64,000 nucleotides of DNA. Source: Stenogyne calaminthoides (lineage: Eukaryota; Streptophyta; Magnoliopsida; Lamiales; Lamiaceae). The notes under the pieces were generated by a model that ran no database searches, had not been told where the DNA came from, and saw only the letters and a program-made list of their open reading frames with translations. The position numbers and the translations under genes are program-made. Below, in pieces: positions 11,160 through 22,454 of this stretch (the first letter of the stretch is position 1; every line of letters starts with the position of its first letter). The DNA lies in NCBI GenBank assembly GCA_037126765.1, contig JBBCBC010000021.1, positions 24,321,434-24,385,433 on the forward strand, written 5' to 3'.

Positions 11160-12962
11160 TGTTGGTCCTGGTGCTAACGAGTCTCACACGTGTATGGGGG
11201 GGGAATACACGTGTTCAGTGATTTTTTAAAACTTTTCTTTCACTGAGGTCAGATGGGTCAGGTTATCCTGATAATTTTGCCCTGAGAAGCACGGATTGCC
11301 CTGAGTCAAAGTCTACTGAGACAATGATCCTGAGCTGCTTTCAGAAGCTTCAGATTAGCCCAACTGATCCTGAATTTATCAGAGATCCTGAGGAGCTTGG
11401 ATTAGATAATTATCTTACTGAACACTCAGTAGAGTTAGTTCAGTTTGGTAACTATCTGTTCTAGCTACTCAAGTGTGCGGAATGGTTGGCCCTAAGTTTA
11501 TACTCGTTTTAGCTTTGCTGAAAATCTTCCCTTCAATAAAACAGTGATTAAGGCTATGATCAATTTGATGCAAGTTCAGTGGATTGGTTCCAACTGAATA
11601 TCAGTGAAATATGCTTTCAGAGAAAAACATGCGACAGATAATAATGCAGTACAGAAAGCAAACAACACAGCAAATATAGTGGTTCAGAGACTCAAGCTCC
11701 TACATCCACTCTCTCTGATCTTCAGAGAAATTCCTTAACCACTTCCTAAAGCTTTCAGGCTAACTCACTGTAGCTTACTCACTTTTCTACCTTGAGTTTT
11801 CTGGCTGACTCACTGCAGCTTACTAACTCAAACACACACAAGTGTTCAGACTACCACAAGTAGCTTACTAACTTCTTCTCTAGAGTTTTCTGGCTAACTC
11901 ACTGTAGCTTACTCACTCTTTACAACTCTAACTCACCAACAAAACACACACAAACTACCTTAACATAGGGTTTGGATTTTGGGTTGGTTTCCAACTAGGG
12001 TGAGACATCCTTTACAATAAGAACTAATGCAAAGGCTAGGATATCTCTTCTAAGCTTTGGATATATCTATCAATCTAGGCTTAGAATAGTGAGCTCTCTC
12101 CAATGTGAAACACTTGGGAAATTCTAGGTTTTTCGAGTGCTTCAATTTGCAATAATACGAATGAGCTCTTGAGTTGCTTTGAAATTTCTCGTAACCTCTC
12201 AATGTAAAGGGTTACTGGTATTTATAGGCAACTTCACCAAGGTAACTCTTTGAAAACTATCCGTTGGAAGAGATAGCTTTATGAGTTTCCTCTTCTGGTG
12301 TTTGATGAACGACTATTTTTAGGGTTTGAACACTCCCTTGCATGTTTTAGGAAATATGCAATCATGTAGCCAATCACAAATTTTTGCAGTCTGGAACTTA
12401 GTACTACTGACATAATTCAGGGTCCTGTCGCTTTCAGTGTCAGTGAAGTACAATGTTGTCTTCCTCTGATTGGTTCTTGTCTTCAGTGAATGTAGACAAA
12501 CAAAACGGCTCTTTTTGGTCAATCTTTCTGAATGAGACAACCTTAAACAACACGTAGACTTAGTTCATTTTGTTCTGCACTAGAATGTTTTGGGCAATAT
12601 CTACTTTTCTGAACATGTGCGTTTTTCTCAATTTTGTAGTCTTCAGATAGATATTATTCAGTGCCTCTGAACATTCAGGTTATACTGAGTTTTCAGTATC
12701 TTACTGAGTCTTCAGTAACTACAGAGTCTTCAGTGTCTTCAGCAACTTACTGAGTCTTCAGTGTCTTCAGCAACTTACTGAGTCTTCAGTGTCTTCAAGA
12801 TCTAACCTGATCTATATCTGCTAACTATACATTGTGCAGATATCTTCCTGAACCAATCTATGCTGAAACCTGACTCAGACAATCAAGATTATCCTGAACA
12901 TGTCATACTCAGGGGTTTTTGGGATCTAATCAAAACTTCTTTATTAAAATCATCTCCCAACA
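11160..12962 (-). repeat. sLTR-1: Sirevirus-type solo LTR
   Basis: 1,803 bp with ends TGTTGGTCC and CTCCCAACA and a perfect 5-bp target duplication CCCTC (11155-11159 and 12963-12967), inside the Cop-2 integrase/RT linker. No PBS, PPT or coding sequence is attached, so this is a solo LTR left by LTR-LTR recombination. Orientation is minus by analogy with the Sire-1 LTR (G-run on the plus-strand left side; plus-strand TATTTATA at 12219-12226). It belongs to the same family as sLTR-2. The part at 12680-12800 holds short repeats of ACTGAGTCTTCAGT. Confidence 0.93.
12219..12226 (-). promoter_or_regulatory. TATA box of sLTR-1
   Basis: The minus strand reads TATAAATA within GCCTATAAATACC. This is the only promoter-like site obvious in the solo LTR; it points toward lower coordinates. 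Confidence 0.55.
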
Positions 12963-14415
12963 CCCTCCCACTATGACGAGGTTCCGGTTGTGTAGGCGTT
13001 ACGTTTGGTATGTCATTTTGGACAGTTGGCAATGGAGTCGGCCCCCTAAGTTTTTCTAAGGTAATTTCACTTCTAGACTTTCGACTGTTCATATAGTCTT
13101 CTTCCAAAAATCTAAAGTGAGTACTGATTACCACCTTTTGATCTTCGGGACCATTGAAAATGCATCCTTTAGTTTCTTCGGGGTACCCTATGAACATCCT
13201 TAATTCCGAACGTGCATCCAATTTACCGGCTTCCTTGTCTAGCACGTATGCCGGACACCCCCAGATCCCGATGTGTCCAAAACTAGGCTTGCGCCCCATC
13301 CACAATTCTCTTGGGGTTTTAGGTACCGATTTGGATGGCACTAGGTTCAGAATATATGCCGCTGTTTCTAATGCGTAACTCCAGAACGATTTTGGTAAAT
13401 CCGCATAACTCATCATTGACCTTACCATTTCTAAAAGCATTCTATTCCTTCGTTCTGCAACCCCATTTTGTTGAGGGGTACCGGGTGCAGTCAACTGGGA
13501 TGCAATTCCCACTTCCGATAGGTAGTTCAAAAATTCATCGCTGAGGTATTCGCCTCCACGACCAGATCGTAGAAACTTGATACTTTTTCCCTTATGATTC
13601 TCTGCTTGAGCCTTAAATTCTTTGAACTTATCAAAGGTCTCAGATTTATACTTCATTAGGAAAATGTATCCATAGCGTGAGTAATTATCGATAAAAGTAA
13701 CGAAATACTCGTAGCCACCTCTAGCTTTGATTTGCATTGGACCACACACATCGGTGTGAACGATTTCTAACACTTCTTTAGCTCTAAGCCCCTTGGCTCC
13801 AAATGCCCTCTTTGGTCATTTTACCTTCCAAGCACGATTCGCAAGTCGGAAATGGCTCAATTTGGAGAGACCCCAAAGAGCTATCTTTCACCAACCTTTT
13901 AATCCTTTTCGGGTTAATATGACCTAATCTTAGGTTCCAAAGAAGTGTCTCGTTCACGTCAGCCGAGCGCTTTCGTTTACAAGAAATAGTAGATGTGTTA
14001 TAGGATACATTTTGTGAGTAATGTGCACAGTTAATAATATAGAGATTGTTCCTCAAAGTTCCACGACAGATAATCACATCGTTACGAAAAATAGTAACAT
14101 CTTTATTAAAACGAACAGAATATCCATCGATAAACAGTTTAGAAATAGAAATAAGGTTTTTCTGAAAAATAAGAACATAAAGAATATCTCTTAAAATTAA
14201 CGTCTTGTCGCCAAAGGACAGGTGCACTTCTCACTGCTTCAGCTGCCACTCTCGTAGCATCGCATAGCGTGATGAGGATCTCACTCTCACTTAGTCGCAG
14301 GGTCTGCTTGAAACCCTACAATGTGAAACATACATGATCAGTGGATCCCGTATTCAATACCCATGAATGGGTAGCATACTCCGCCAAACAAGTTTCAACA
14401 ACTAGTGAGTGTGAA
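12963..14415 (-). pseudogene. Copia protease - integrase (Cop-2)
   Basis: Minus-strand order: protease, GAG-pre-integrase, then the integrase core. The protease site reads LNTGSTDHVC, where Cop-5 has VDTGSTDHVC, so the catalytic Asp is Asn (codon complement 14352-14354). The zinc-binding region keeps LRLGHINPKR and CESCLEGKMTK. The integrase core has HTDVCGPM, then RSGRGGEYL where the family has RSDRGGEYL (second catalytic Asp to Gly), then [11 protein letters not shown] with the Glu. A frameshift near 13785 separates the pre-integrase and core frames, and there is a stop in the protease region. The frame is cut by sLTR-1 just after RHSGRV. Confidence 0.92.
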
Positions 14416-15221
14416 TTACCTTTCTTTCCACTCCTTCGGAATTGGAACAGGCCCACCTCCTATGTCCTTTCTCCCCACATTCCAACATATCCTCTTGCTT
14501 AAACTTTCATCCTTGAAGTTTGAATAGAACTGGTTAATCCTGTTTGTCTCTTCATCGTTCTTACAACCAAATGGCCTAAAACGAGAAGCAGACCTTTTTG
14601 CAACCATGTTCGCTTTCTTGTGCTCAATGTCCTCTTCAACCAAAGTAACGGCTCTTTTGAGATCATCCACAGTAAAATTTATATCTTCCAATAGGTATCT
14701 TACATAAGGATGATCATAGCTCTTTGGCAGAGTTTTGAGAATCAAATCAAATTTGCTTTTGAAGTCACATTTTTCGCCAAGAAATGTCAATTCTTCAAAG
14801 AGGACCATTACCCTAGAAATGTGTTCTTTAGCAGTCATTCCTTCTTCCAACCTCAACTTGTTCAAATCATGCTTAATGTTTTGAACTGCCATATGAGTTG
14901 GATGCGCGAACATCACTTCAAGATTTCCCATAATGTCTGCAGCTGAGAGAAGTCCTTGATGAAGGTGCCTTACAGAATCTGACGTTGATGTCAAGATAAT
15001 GTCCTTTATCAACTCATTCCCTAGCTCCTATTCATTATATTCCATCTCTTCCCATATACTACCATCTTTGGTTAGTTCTTCGGGTTTTGGTTCATTAAGC
15101 ACCCATTTGTACTCATGTGAAGCAAGGAAATTCATAAGGTTTCATTTCCAAACAATAAAGTTTTCTCCAGTGAGAAGGTTGTCTTTCAGTAAATTGAACA
15201 GGTATTAAAAGGTTGCGACAT
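14416..15221 (-). pseudogene. Copia gag (Cop-2)
   Basis: Start ATG at the complement of 15219-15221 (MSQPFN, conserved in Cop-4 and Cop-5). The N-terminal ~70 codons carry several stops; an open stretch remains at 15012-14416 with the UBN2/copia Gag-type pattern (GMTAKEHISRVMVLFEELTFLG, LILKTLPKSYD). The zinc knuckle has decayed: ICWNVGRKDIGGG lacks the CX2CX4HX4C residues still present in Cop-5. In the family Gag forms the virus-like particle and binds genomic RNA. Confidence 0.9.
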
Positions 15222-16552
15222 GATGAACTGAAATAAACATATATTTTGTATCAATATCCAAATCAACACAAAATTAAATCACACAATTCGATCACATGAT
15301 TCATATTAAAATCTCAAAAAAAAATATGAACATGCATCAGCCAACATCTCAAAAAGATTTAAATGAGCCTCGTGGGAGGGTCATCATTTAAATCACATTC
15401 AAGCAGGTTACAAACAAGAACAGTTACAAACCTTTAATTAAGAAATTAATAGTTGGCTCCCAATTGACCAATATAAAATTGACAGGGACTTCAGAGAAGT
15501 ATATAAATATCAATTTTATACCTAAGTAATAACCATGATTAAATACAGAATTATTACTTCACTTTGATCGAGCCTCGTTGGAGGGTCATTGTCGCCACTT
15601 ATAATAATTCACAATCATCCTTTTGGGAATTTATTCATGTGAAAGCTATCTTTTGACCGTCCCGTAGGGGAATTTCTCCAAAAGATTTCACAAATAAATA
15701 AATCATTGAGGTCAAAATTAATTTGTGTCAAAACAAATTAATTATCATAACATACTTAGTAATTTTTTGAATTTGAAATTTTTCGTTGAGCAATTCTCAT
15801 GCAAACACATTTAAACAAATTAAATAAAGCACATGAAAATACGACAGTAATAAATCAAGCAAAGAAGAAAATAAACACATTGGGCATAAATTATCCAACT
15901 GTCATGGTTTAGTTTTCTTTGGCTTGATCTTGAAGAAACGCCATCTTGAATTTCTCCCACTCGTTCGTCTCGAACAGAACCCCGTCTTTAAACGTCACGC
16001 CAAGAGGCCGGCCGGATGCACATGCCCGCCTTGGCCATTCATCCACCTCTTGCGCGCATGGTGCCGCGAGCCCTTGTGCGCGCACCAGTGTGCGCGCCCG
16101 GCAGCGTCTCCAAGCGAGCCGGGGCGATCCCGCCTAGCGCCGTGTGCTAGGCCCATCCGAGCGCCGTTCGCACCGCGTCTGCGCCTTCCTTGGCACATTT
16201 CGCGCGGCGCACGTCGCCTACGTATGGTTCCGGATCAGTTTTAATTCCCTTCATCTCCGTCTTTGTCTTCGATCAGGTTACAATTTATTTAACTAAAAAT
16301 AAATACCTTAAATCTAGACTAGTCTATTACATTGAACAAATCAAATAGCCTAATCTACTCGTGGATTTTCTCACGAGAAAAACAAATCCGAACGAGTCGA
16401 ATTAAAAAAAAACATTCATTCATACGCATGAAAACACATTAAATACCATGACAATTGGATACTTGCAAAACAGATCTAGCAATTCTACTATCCAATTTCA
16501 ATTTAATGTCCAACAATTTAAATAACAATTTAAAAATCGAGCTCAAAACCGA
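15222..16552 (-). other. 5' leader of Cop-2 (untranslated), with GC-rich island
   Basis: About 1.33 kb between PBS and gag. It contains a GC-rich island (15950-16240) in otherwise AT-rich sequence. It also has two copies of the GACCCTCC(C/A)ACGAGGCTC motif (complements at 15365-15384 and 15570-15589) and a conserved CCCCTACGGGACGGTCAAAAGAT block near 15650. Overlapping ORFs in several frames within the island are judged to be composition artefacts. Confidence 0.75.
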
Positions 16553-16564
16553 GCTCGATGCGGC
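16553..16564 (-). promoter_or_regulatory. Degenerate tRNA primer-binding site of Cop-2
   Basis: Next to the 5' LTR the plus strand reads GCTCGATGCGGC, where Cop-3 has GCTCTGATACTA (complement of the iMet PBS TGGTATCAGAGC). The differences include loss of the T in a CTG, matching the CWG-to-CG pattern listed in the findings. Confidence 0.55.
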
Positions 16565-16565
16565 T

Positions 16566-18262
16566 TGTTGGGAAAAACGGGGTGCCTGGATCTATTCGAG
16601 GTGATTATTTAAATACATATTTAAATTAAACAGTTAATTACTAGCATGAATTAATCCTAAATTAATTTAACATAATAATAAACAACACGCGTACACATAA
16701 TTCACGTAAATCCTAAAAATGCGGAACTAGGAGTTACGGAATTACTAACCTCTTGAAGAATCAAACGGATGAATCAACCCAAGATCCTTCCCAAATATAT
16801 CCCCAAAGTCCACGTGCGTTATCCGGTGGGAAGATTTCAATGAACAATTTTAATGGAGAGAAAATAAAATATTTTGCTACCACCTTTGTGGATTTCTAAT
16901 ATCACATGGAATTGCACTTGGGAATGAAGAGCTCATCCCCTATTTATAGGGAGGAGGGGGGGGGGGCGAAAATTAGGGCTAAGGAAATAAGGAAGAAAAT
17001 CTTTTCTTGGTCTCCAAGAAATCTTGAATATATCTTCTATATTCTTTTCTCCTTTATTAATTTTTCGATAAAAATCTCCTTCCCCTCTTCTACCTTATCT
17101 TTTTTGAAAAATACACTAATAAAGGAGTCAAGATTTGACTTCTTGAATTTATGAGATAATTATGTATTCCTACAATAATTATCCCTTTCCATAAAATATC
17201 TACAAGAAAATCAAGACAATTTTTTCTTCCTTTTATAGACTATATTTTCGAAAATTATGACTTGGAAATATAACAAGAATATTTTCTTCTCTCTCTCATT
17301 AATTGAACTTTATTTTGGGCAATTTGGGGGGGCCTTTAGGAGAATTAAGATTGGACCTCCAATGGACTATGAAGCTATAATATTTTGGGCCAAATATTAT
17401 TCAAGTCCATTAATATTAATTTACTCCACTATAAAATTAATATTGAACTATCCATTTTAACCCATATTACGATTTCACATATAACATGGCTCCCGGTCAT
17501 TATTTCTCGCGTTTAAGATTATCTTAGTCCATTAATTAATTAAGCCACTGAACAAGCTTTATATTAATTAATATCTTTGTCCTTGGAGTAAAGACAGCTC
17601 AACGTTATTATCCATGCCGGAAATAAATTTTCACTTGCAAGATTTGGCATGATAAAGGATATGAGCCCACCAAGGGGACAAATCAAGCAAGACGTACTTG
17701 CACGCGATTCTCTGTATTAAATGTCAGCAATCGTCATGTAATTAATAATATTGCCCAAGATATAAGGTATCGAATCGCATTGACTCTCTTCCCATCATAA
17801 GTCAAAGCAATAGTCATTAATTTCACACGATCCTATTTAAGGGACGGAGATTAAGAAACAACACACCACTGAGGTCTAATTCTTGTATATTCAGTACCGA
17901 AGAATTTGTCCTCCTGTAGGTCCTCATTCAGCGCACCTAAATGCGCTAGTGTGATCCCTTAGTCAAGACAGGCCAATCTGGGTCTCACACTTCAACCGTT
18001 CATGATGGTTCGTTCATTTCCATCTGGGTTGTGAAATTGTACTTAATTACGAGGGCTGTTAATTTGATCTTCAGTGATCGGGTATCACCAAATTAACTAT
18101 AACGTAATACTTACTGCCTTATTGAACGGGTTTGCAATAAATATATATAACATTCATTCATATTTAATGCAACAGTGATTAAATATTTATTTCAGCAAAT
18201 AAATAAGAAACTCCAGTTTGGTTATACAAAGTAAAAGCATACTTTTCAGTATAACCCCAACA
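16566..18262 (-). repeat. 5' LTR of Cop-2
   Basis: 1,697 bp, edges TGTTGGGAAAAACGGGG and TAACCCCAACA; collinear with the 3' LTR at 7998 with scattered substitutions and small indels. Minus-strand TATA at 16941-16948 (plus strand TATTTATA). Confidence 0.95.
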
Positions 18263-18267
18263 CCGTA

Positions 18268-19366
18268 CCGACCGTGCGTTCAGAACTCACAACGGTCTCC
18301 TCACCAGCCTGCTCGATCAGCATCTCACCAGATTCCATAATTTCAACATCGCTGTCTTCATCCCGAAGACCTCCAGACGACATCCCAACCTTCTTCGGCA
18401 GCTTGCAGTGAGCTTTTTCTGACGTTTCTCACTCACATCTTCAGCTGTCCTAGTTGGTTTGCTGGCCAGCTGCTTCCTTTTGAATACCCTAGTCTTGAGT
18501 TGGCCTTGTGCCTCAGACTGCACAGATGAGGTAGAACCCTTATCCTTCTTGCCCTTGGGCACATAGGGGGTTAAGTCGTCATCCCGTTGTCCAGATAGTT
18601 CTTCGTCCTTGTGCAGTAGAGCATTGAACTTCTCCTGATATGGCTTGCTTCCAGCCTCAGACCAAGGATAATTTGGCAACTTATCAGCAAGAATCATTGA
18701 AACTTTGTGAATGTTGCAGATGTTCTTGGACAACACCACTTGATTCTTCTCATTCACCACGAATTTAGAGGTTTCTTGCAACAGACGATTCTTGAATAGC
18801 CCCATCCAATTCATGTCGGGAGGTTTCACAATAATAGCAGTCATGACATGCAGCTTCTGTTGAGTTAGTGCATCTGGGCTGAAAGCAATTCCCAGAATTA
18901 CTCTTGACACGATCTCAAAGAGCAATCTATACTTCCTCTTTAGGTAGGGAACCTTGACATTGGTGATGTTTGTAATGTTCCCTGGCCTGGGCATCACCTT
19001 CTGTAAATACTCCTTATCTGACATCCCCGGGGTGAACTCATCAGGATAATTCCGTCCAGTGGGTAAGCCAAATATCCGTCCAAGGTCATCGTTGGTGACA
19101 TCAATTTTGTTTCCTCCGACAAATGAGTATAACTCTTTGTTCTCAGTCTCTTCCAACTTCCTCAAAAATTCCAGAGACTGTATGATATGCACACTACTCA
19201 AGTGCCAGAAGCAAAACTGCTCAAGTCTGCATGCTCTAAGACAATCCAAAATTTCCTTCGATTCAGGATCGTTTGTTGTGTTGAATATGACATACTTTTC
19301 ATCAATTACTTGTTTAACCATCAAAGTATAGTCACAGTTCTCAGTGGATGTCTTAGAAGTTGCCAT
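18268..19366 (-). pseudogene. Sirevirus post-pol ORF, N-terminal third
   Basis: Start chosen at MATSKTST (ATG complement 19364-19366). The frame is open further upstream, but the sequence just before this ATG reads GCGATTTCAG|AT, a good plant 3' splice acceptor, and post-pol ORFs generally need a spliced message. The domain (CRLEQFCFWHL, LYSFVGGNKIDV, LGRIFGLPTGRNYP, MTAIIVKPPDMNW) resembles the plant 'putative plant transposon protein' type domain found in retroelement-associated ORFs; that assignment is from memory of the family and not certain. A 1-base frameshift near 18412 shifts the last part; the shifted frame continues across the Cop-2 site into the segment at 7997. Combined length is about 1,146 codons. 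Confidence 0.7.
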
Positions 19367-20338
19367 ATCTGAAATCGCATAAGTACCCAAAATTAGGGGA
19401 CTATGAAAGTTCATATACATATAAGCAATTCTTAAACGTGAAAAAGCAATATGCGAAACGTTCAACTGGGCATCTATTCCAAATAAGCATATTGATCAAA
19501 TTATGCATAGAAAAATATCATCATACAAATTCAGTTTAATTTTATACATAACAGAACGATACACATGAAATTTATAACCCTAGCATATGAATGTTCGAAA
19601 CATTTAGAAGAAATTACCAAAGTAAGCAATTTGGAGTTTGAAAATTTTTTGATTGAATCACTCTTTGAATCGCGAAAGTTTGGGTAAAGTTTTGCAGTCT
19701 GAGAATTTGAAGATAAGTAGATGAAAAGTTTTTCTCAAACTAGTTTTATGGTTTAAATAGATAGGAGGGAAAACATTTTGCACGAATATTTTTGTAAACT
19801 TGAGTATCCGTGTTTAAAACAGATGGTCAAGATTAATAGGTTGAAAAGTTATTTGATCGTGCGATTGATGATTAAGGGACTGCAGACTTTTGGACTTAAA
19901 AACTCGCAATAAAAGCATTTAATACATAAATCCCACGTCTGCATTTAATGCTTGCAGGTATGATGTCATAAAGTAATGTGCACATCAATGATCACACAGA
20001 TATGGATAAGCTCAGATGACTAGCTAAATCAGATAACACATATCAGGTGATAGAAAAATAGATAAACAAGATCAGAAAACGTATCTGACTGACTGATATC
20101 GTAATCAATCAGTTACCACATTTGTCGAGTCTGACTAATCTGATTCCTATTGACCTTTCTGTGTAGTTAGGCCTTAGTAAATTTTTTCCCAACAATGTTT
20201 TATCCCTCAGATCAGGTTCCTTCTGATCTAAAACCCTTAGTCAGTTGAGGTCCTCAACTGACATTCTTCTCTGATCAATTCCCAACTGATCTTTTTCGAT
20301 CAAATGAAGTTCCCCCTTCATCTGACCTTCTTACCTGA
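19367..20338 (-). other. Sire-1 spacer between pol and post-pol ORF
   Basis: About 970 bp without a convincing gene. It includes a PPT-like GAAGGGGGAACTTC (complement near 20306-20319) and, near 20186-20196, the plus-strand string TTCCCAACAAT also found at the LTR/PPT boundary at 5320-5330. The low-coordinate end carries the candidate splice acceptor for the downstream ORF. Confidence 0.6.
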
Positions 20339-20930
20339 TCAGTCTCTTAACCAACTGGTGTTAGAGATTAATCCACAAAAGTAATCTGGTGCTTGGGGCT
20401 TGGTTAAGATGTCAGCTCTTTGCTTATAAGTATGGATCTTTTCAATTCTGATGTTTTTCTTTTCTGCATGGTCTCTGATAAAATGGTGTCTGATGTCCAC
20501 ATGCTTGCATCTCGTGTGCAGAACTGGATTCTGAGTGATGGCAATTGCACTATTACTATCAAAGAAAATAGGCACATTCGTAGCTACAATGTTATAATCC
20601 CTCAGCTGCTGACACAGACAGAGCAGTTGGGAGCAACATCTTCCTGCGGCCATATATTCTGCTTCAGTAGTAGACGTGGCAACAGATGTCTGCTTCTTTG
20701 AGAACCAAGAGACCAGTTTGCTTCCTAAAAACTGACAAGTACCCGAGGTTTATTTCCTGTCTATCCTACAACCTCCATAATCAGAATCAGAGTACCCATT
20801 AAGCTCTAGATTATCATCTGCTGGATACCATAAACCGAGATTTCTGATGACCTTCGAGATACTTAAGAATCGCTTTTATTCGCCTGTGTGGCTTTTGCTT
20901 AGGATTTGCCTGAAATCTGGCACATACACC
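20339..20930 (-). pseudogene. Sirevirus RNase H (Sire-1), 5' truncated by Cop-3
   Basis: Minus-strand reading begins at the Cop-3 insertion in CARFQANPKQ, continues through GYSDSDYGGCRIDRK, STTEAEYMAAG and the FFDSNSAIAITQNPVLHTR block, and ends KPQAPDYF...SWLRD, with TGA complement 20339-20341. These are classic Sirevirus RNase H blocks with the Asp, Glu and Asp positions recognisable. A frameshift follows SRFMVSS and a stop sits in RK*TSGTCQF. The RT that should precede it is missing, apart from an inverted fragment at 23950-24288. Confidence 0.9.
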
Positions 20931-22346
20931 TGTTGGGAAAATCGGGGTGCCCGAATCTATTATAGGTGATTATTTAAGTACATATTTAAATTAAGCAGTT
21001 AATTACTAACATGAATTAATCCTAAATAAATTCAACATAATAATAAACAACATGCGTACACATAATTCACGTAAATCCTAAACATGCGGAAGTAGGAGTT
21101 ACGGAATTACTAACCTCTTGAAGAATCAAACCGATGAATCAACCCAATAGCCTTCCCAAATATATCCCCAAAGTCCACGAACGCTATCCGGTGGGAAGAT
21201 TTTAACGAACGATTTTAATGAGAGAGAAATTAAATATTTTGCTACCACCTTTGTGGATTTCTAATATTTTCAACACATGGAATTGCACTTGGGAATGAAG
21301 AGTTCATCCCCTACAAATAGGGAAGAGGGGGGCGAAATTTAGGGCTAAGAAAATAAGGAAGAAAATCTTTTCTTGATCTTCAAGAAATCTTGAATATATC
21401 TCCTATATTCTTTTCTCCTTAATTAAATTTTCCATAAAAATCTCTTTCCAATCTTCTACCAAATATTTTCGAAATCTACACTATAGAAGGAGTCAAGATT
21501 TGACTTCTTGAATTTATGGGATAATTATGTATTCCTACAATAATTATCGATTTCCATAAAATATCTACAAGAAAATCAAGACAATCTTTTATTCCTTTAA
21601 TAGACAAGATTTTCGAAAATTACACTTGGAAATATAGCAAGAATATTTTCTTCTCTCTCTCATTAATTGGACTTTATTTTGGGCTATTTGGGGGGCCTTT
21701 AGGAGAATTAAGATTGGACCTCCAATGGACTATGAAGCTATAATATTTTTGGCCAAATATTATTCAAGTCCATTAATATTAATTTACTCCACTATAAAAT
21801 TAATATTGAACTATCCATATTAACCCATATTACGATTTCACATATAACATGGCTCCCGGTCATTATTTCCCGCGTTTAAGATTATCTTAGTCCATTAATT
21901 AATTAAACCACTGAACAAGCTTTATATTAATTAATATCTTTGTCCTTGGAGTAAAGACAGCTCAACATTATTATCCATGCTGGAAATAAATTTCCACTTG
22001 GAAGATTTGGCATGATAAAGGATATGAGCCCACCAAGGGGACAAATCAAGCAAGACGTGCTTGCACGCAATTCTCTGTAGTAAATGTCAGCAATCGTCAT
22101 GTAATTAATAATATTGCCCAAGATATAAGGTATCGAATCGCATTGACTCTCTTCCCATCATAAGTCAAAACAATAGTTATTAATTTCACACGATCCTATT
22201 TAAGGGACGGATTAAGAAACAACGCACCACTGAGGTCTAATTCTTGTATATTCAAGATCAAGAATTTGTCCTCCCAGAGGTCCTCATTCAAACAAGACCT
22301 AAATGCGCTAGTGTGATCCATTGGTCAAGACAGGCCAATCTGGGTA
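20931..22346 (-). repeat. 3' LTR of Cop-3 (U3 start deleted)
   Basis: Starts TGTTGGGAAAATCGGGG on the plus strand and matches family LTRs up to GGCCAATCTGGGT, then jumps into leader. The TATA position reads CCCCTACAAATAGGG, so the minus strand has TATTTGTA instead of TATAAATA, the same change as in its partner. Confidence 0.9.
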
Positions 22347-22454
22347 CCTGCAAAACAGATCTAGCAATTCTACTATCCAATTTCAATTTAATGTCCAACA
22401 ATTTAAATAACAATTTAAAAAATCAGAGCTCGAAACCAGAGCTCTGATACTAGT
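22347..22454 (-). other. Residual leader and primer-binding site of Cop-3
   Basis: Short remnant of the 5' leader. The complement of the iMet primer site (GCTCTGATACTA, 22441-22452) lies two bases from the 5' LTR. The flanking palindrome-like CAGAGCTCGAAACCAGAGCTCTG is intact here, unlike in Cop-2. Confidence 0.85.

Larger units (their letters stand above)
7998..18262 (-). mobile_element. Cop-2: complete copia element inserted in the Sire-1 post-pol ORF
   Basis: Two full LTRs (16566-18262 and 7998-9702) flank leader, gag, protease/integrase and RT/RNase H in minus-strand order, 10,265 bp in all, of which about 1.8 kb is a solo LTR inserted later. The flanking 5-bp target duplications are CCGCA (7993-7997) and CCGTA (18263-18267), one C/T difference. 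The Sire-1 frame resumes on the far side, which confirms insertion into an open frame. Pol has stops, frameshifts, an RNase H deletion and substituted protease and integrase active-site residues. Confidence 0.95.

Noticed and set aside
15924..16244. Overlapping Pro/Arg/Ala-rich ORFs in the GC-rich island of the Cop-2 leader (similar ones at 44464-44850 and 48731-49296)
   Set aside because: They occur in several frames and on both strands, as expected from GC-rich composition, and their sequences are not conserved between the three copies.
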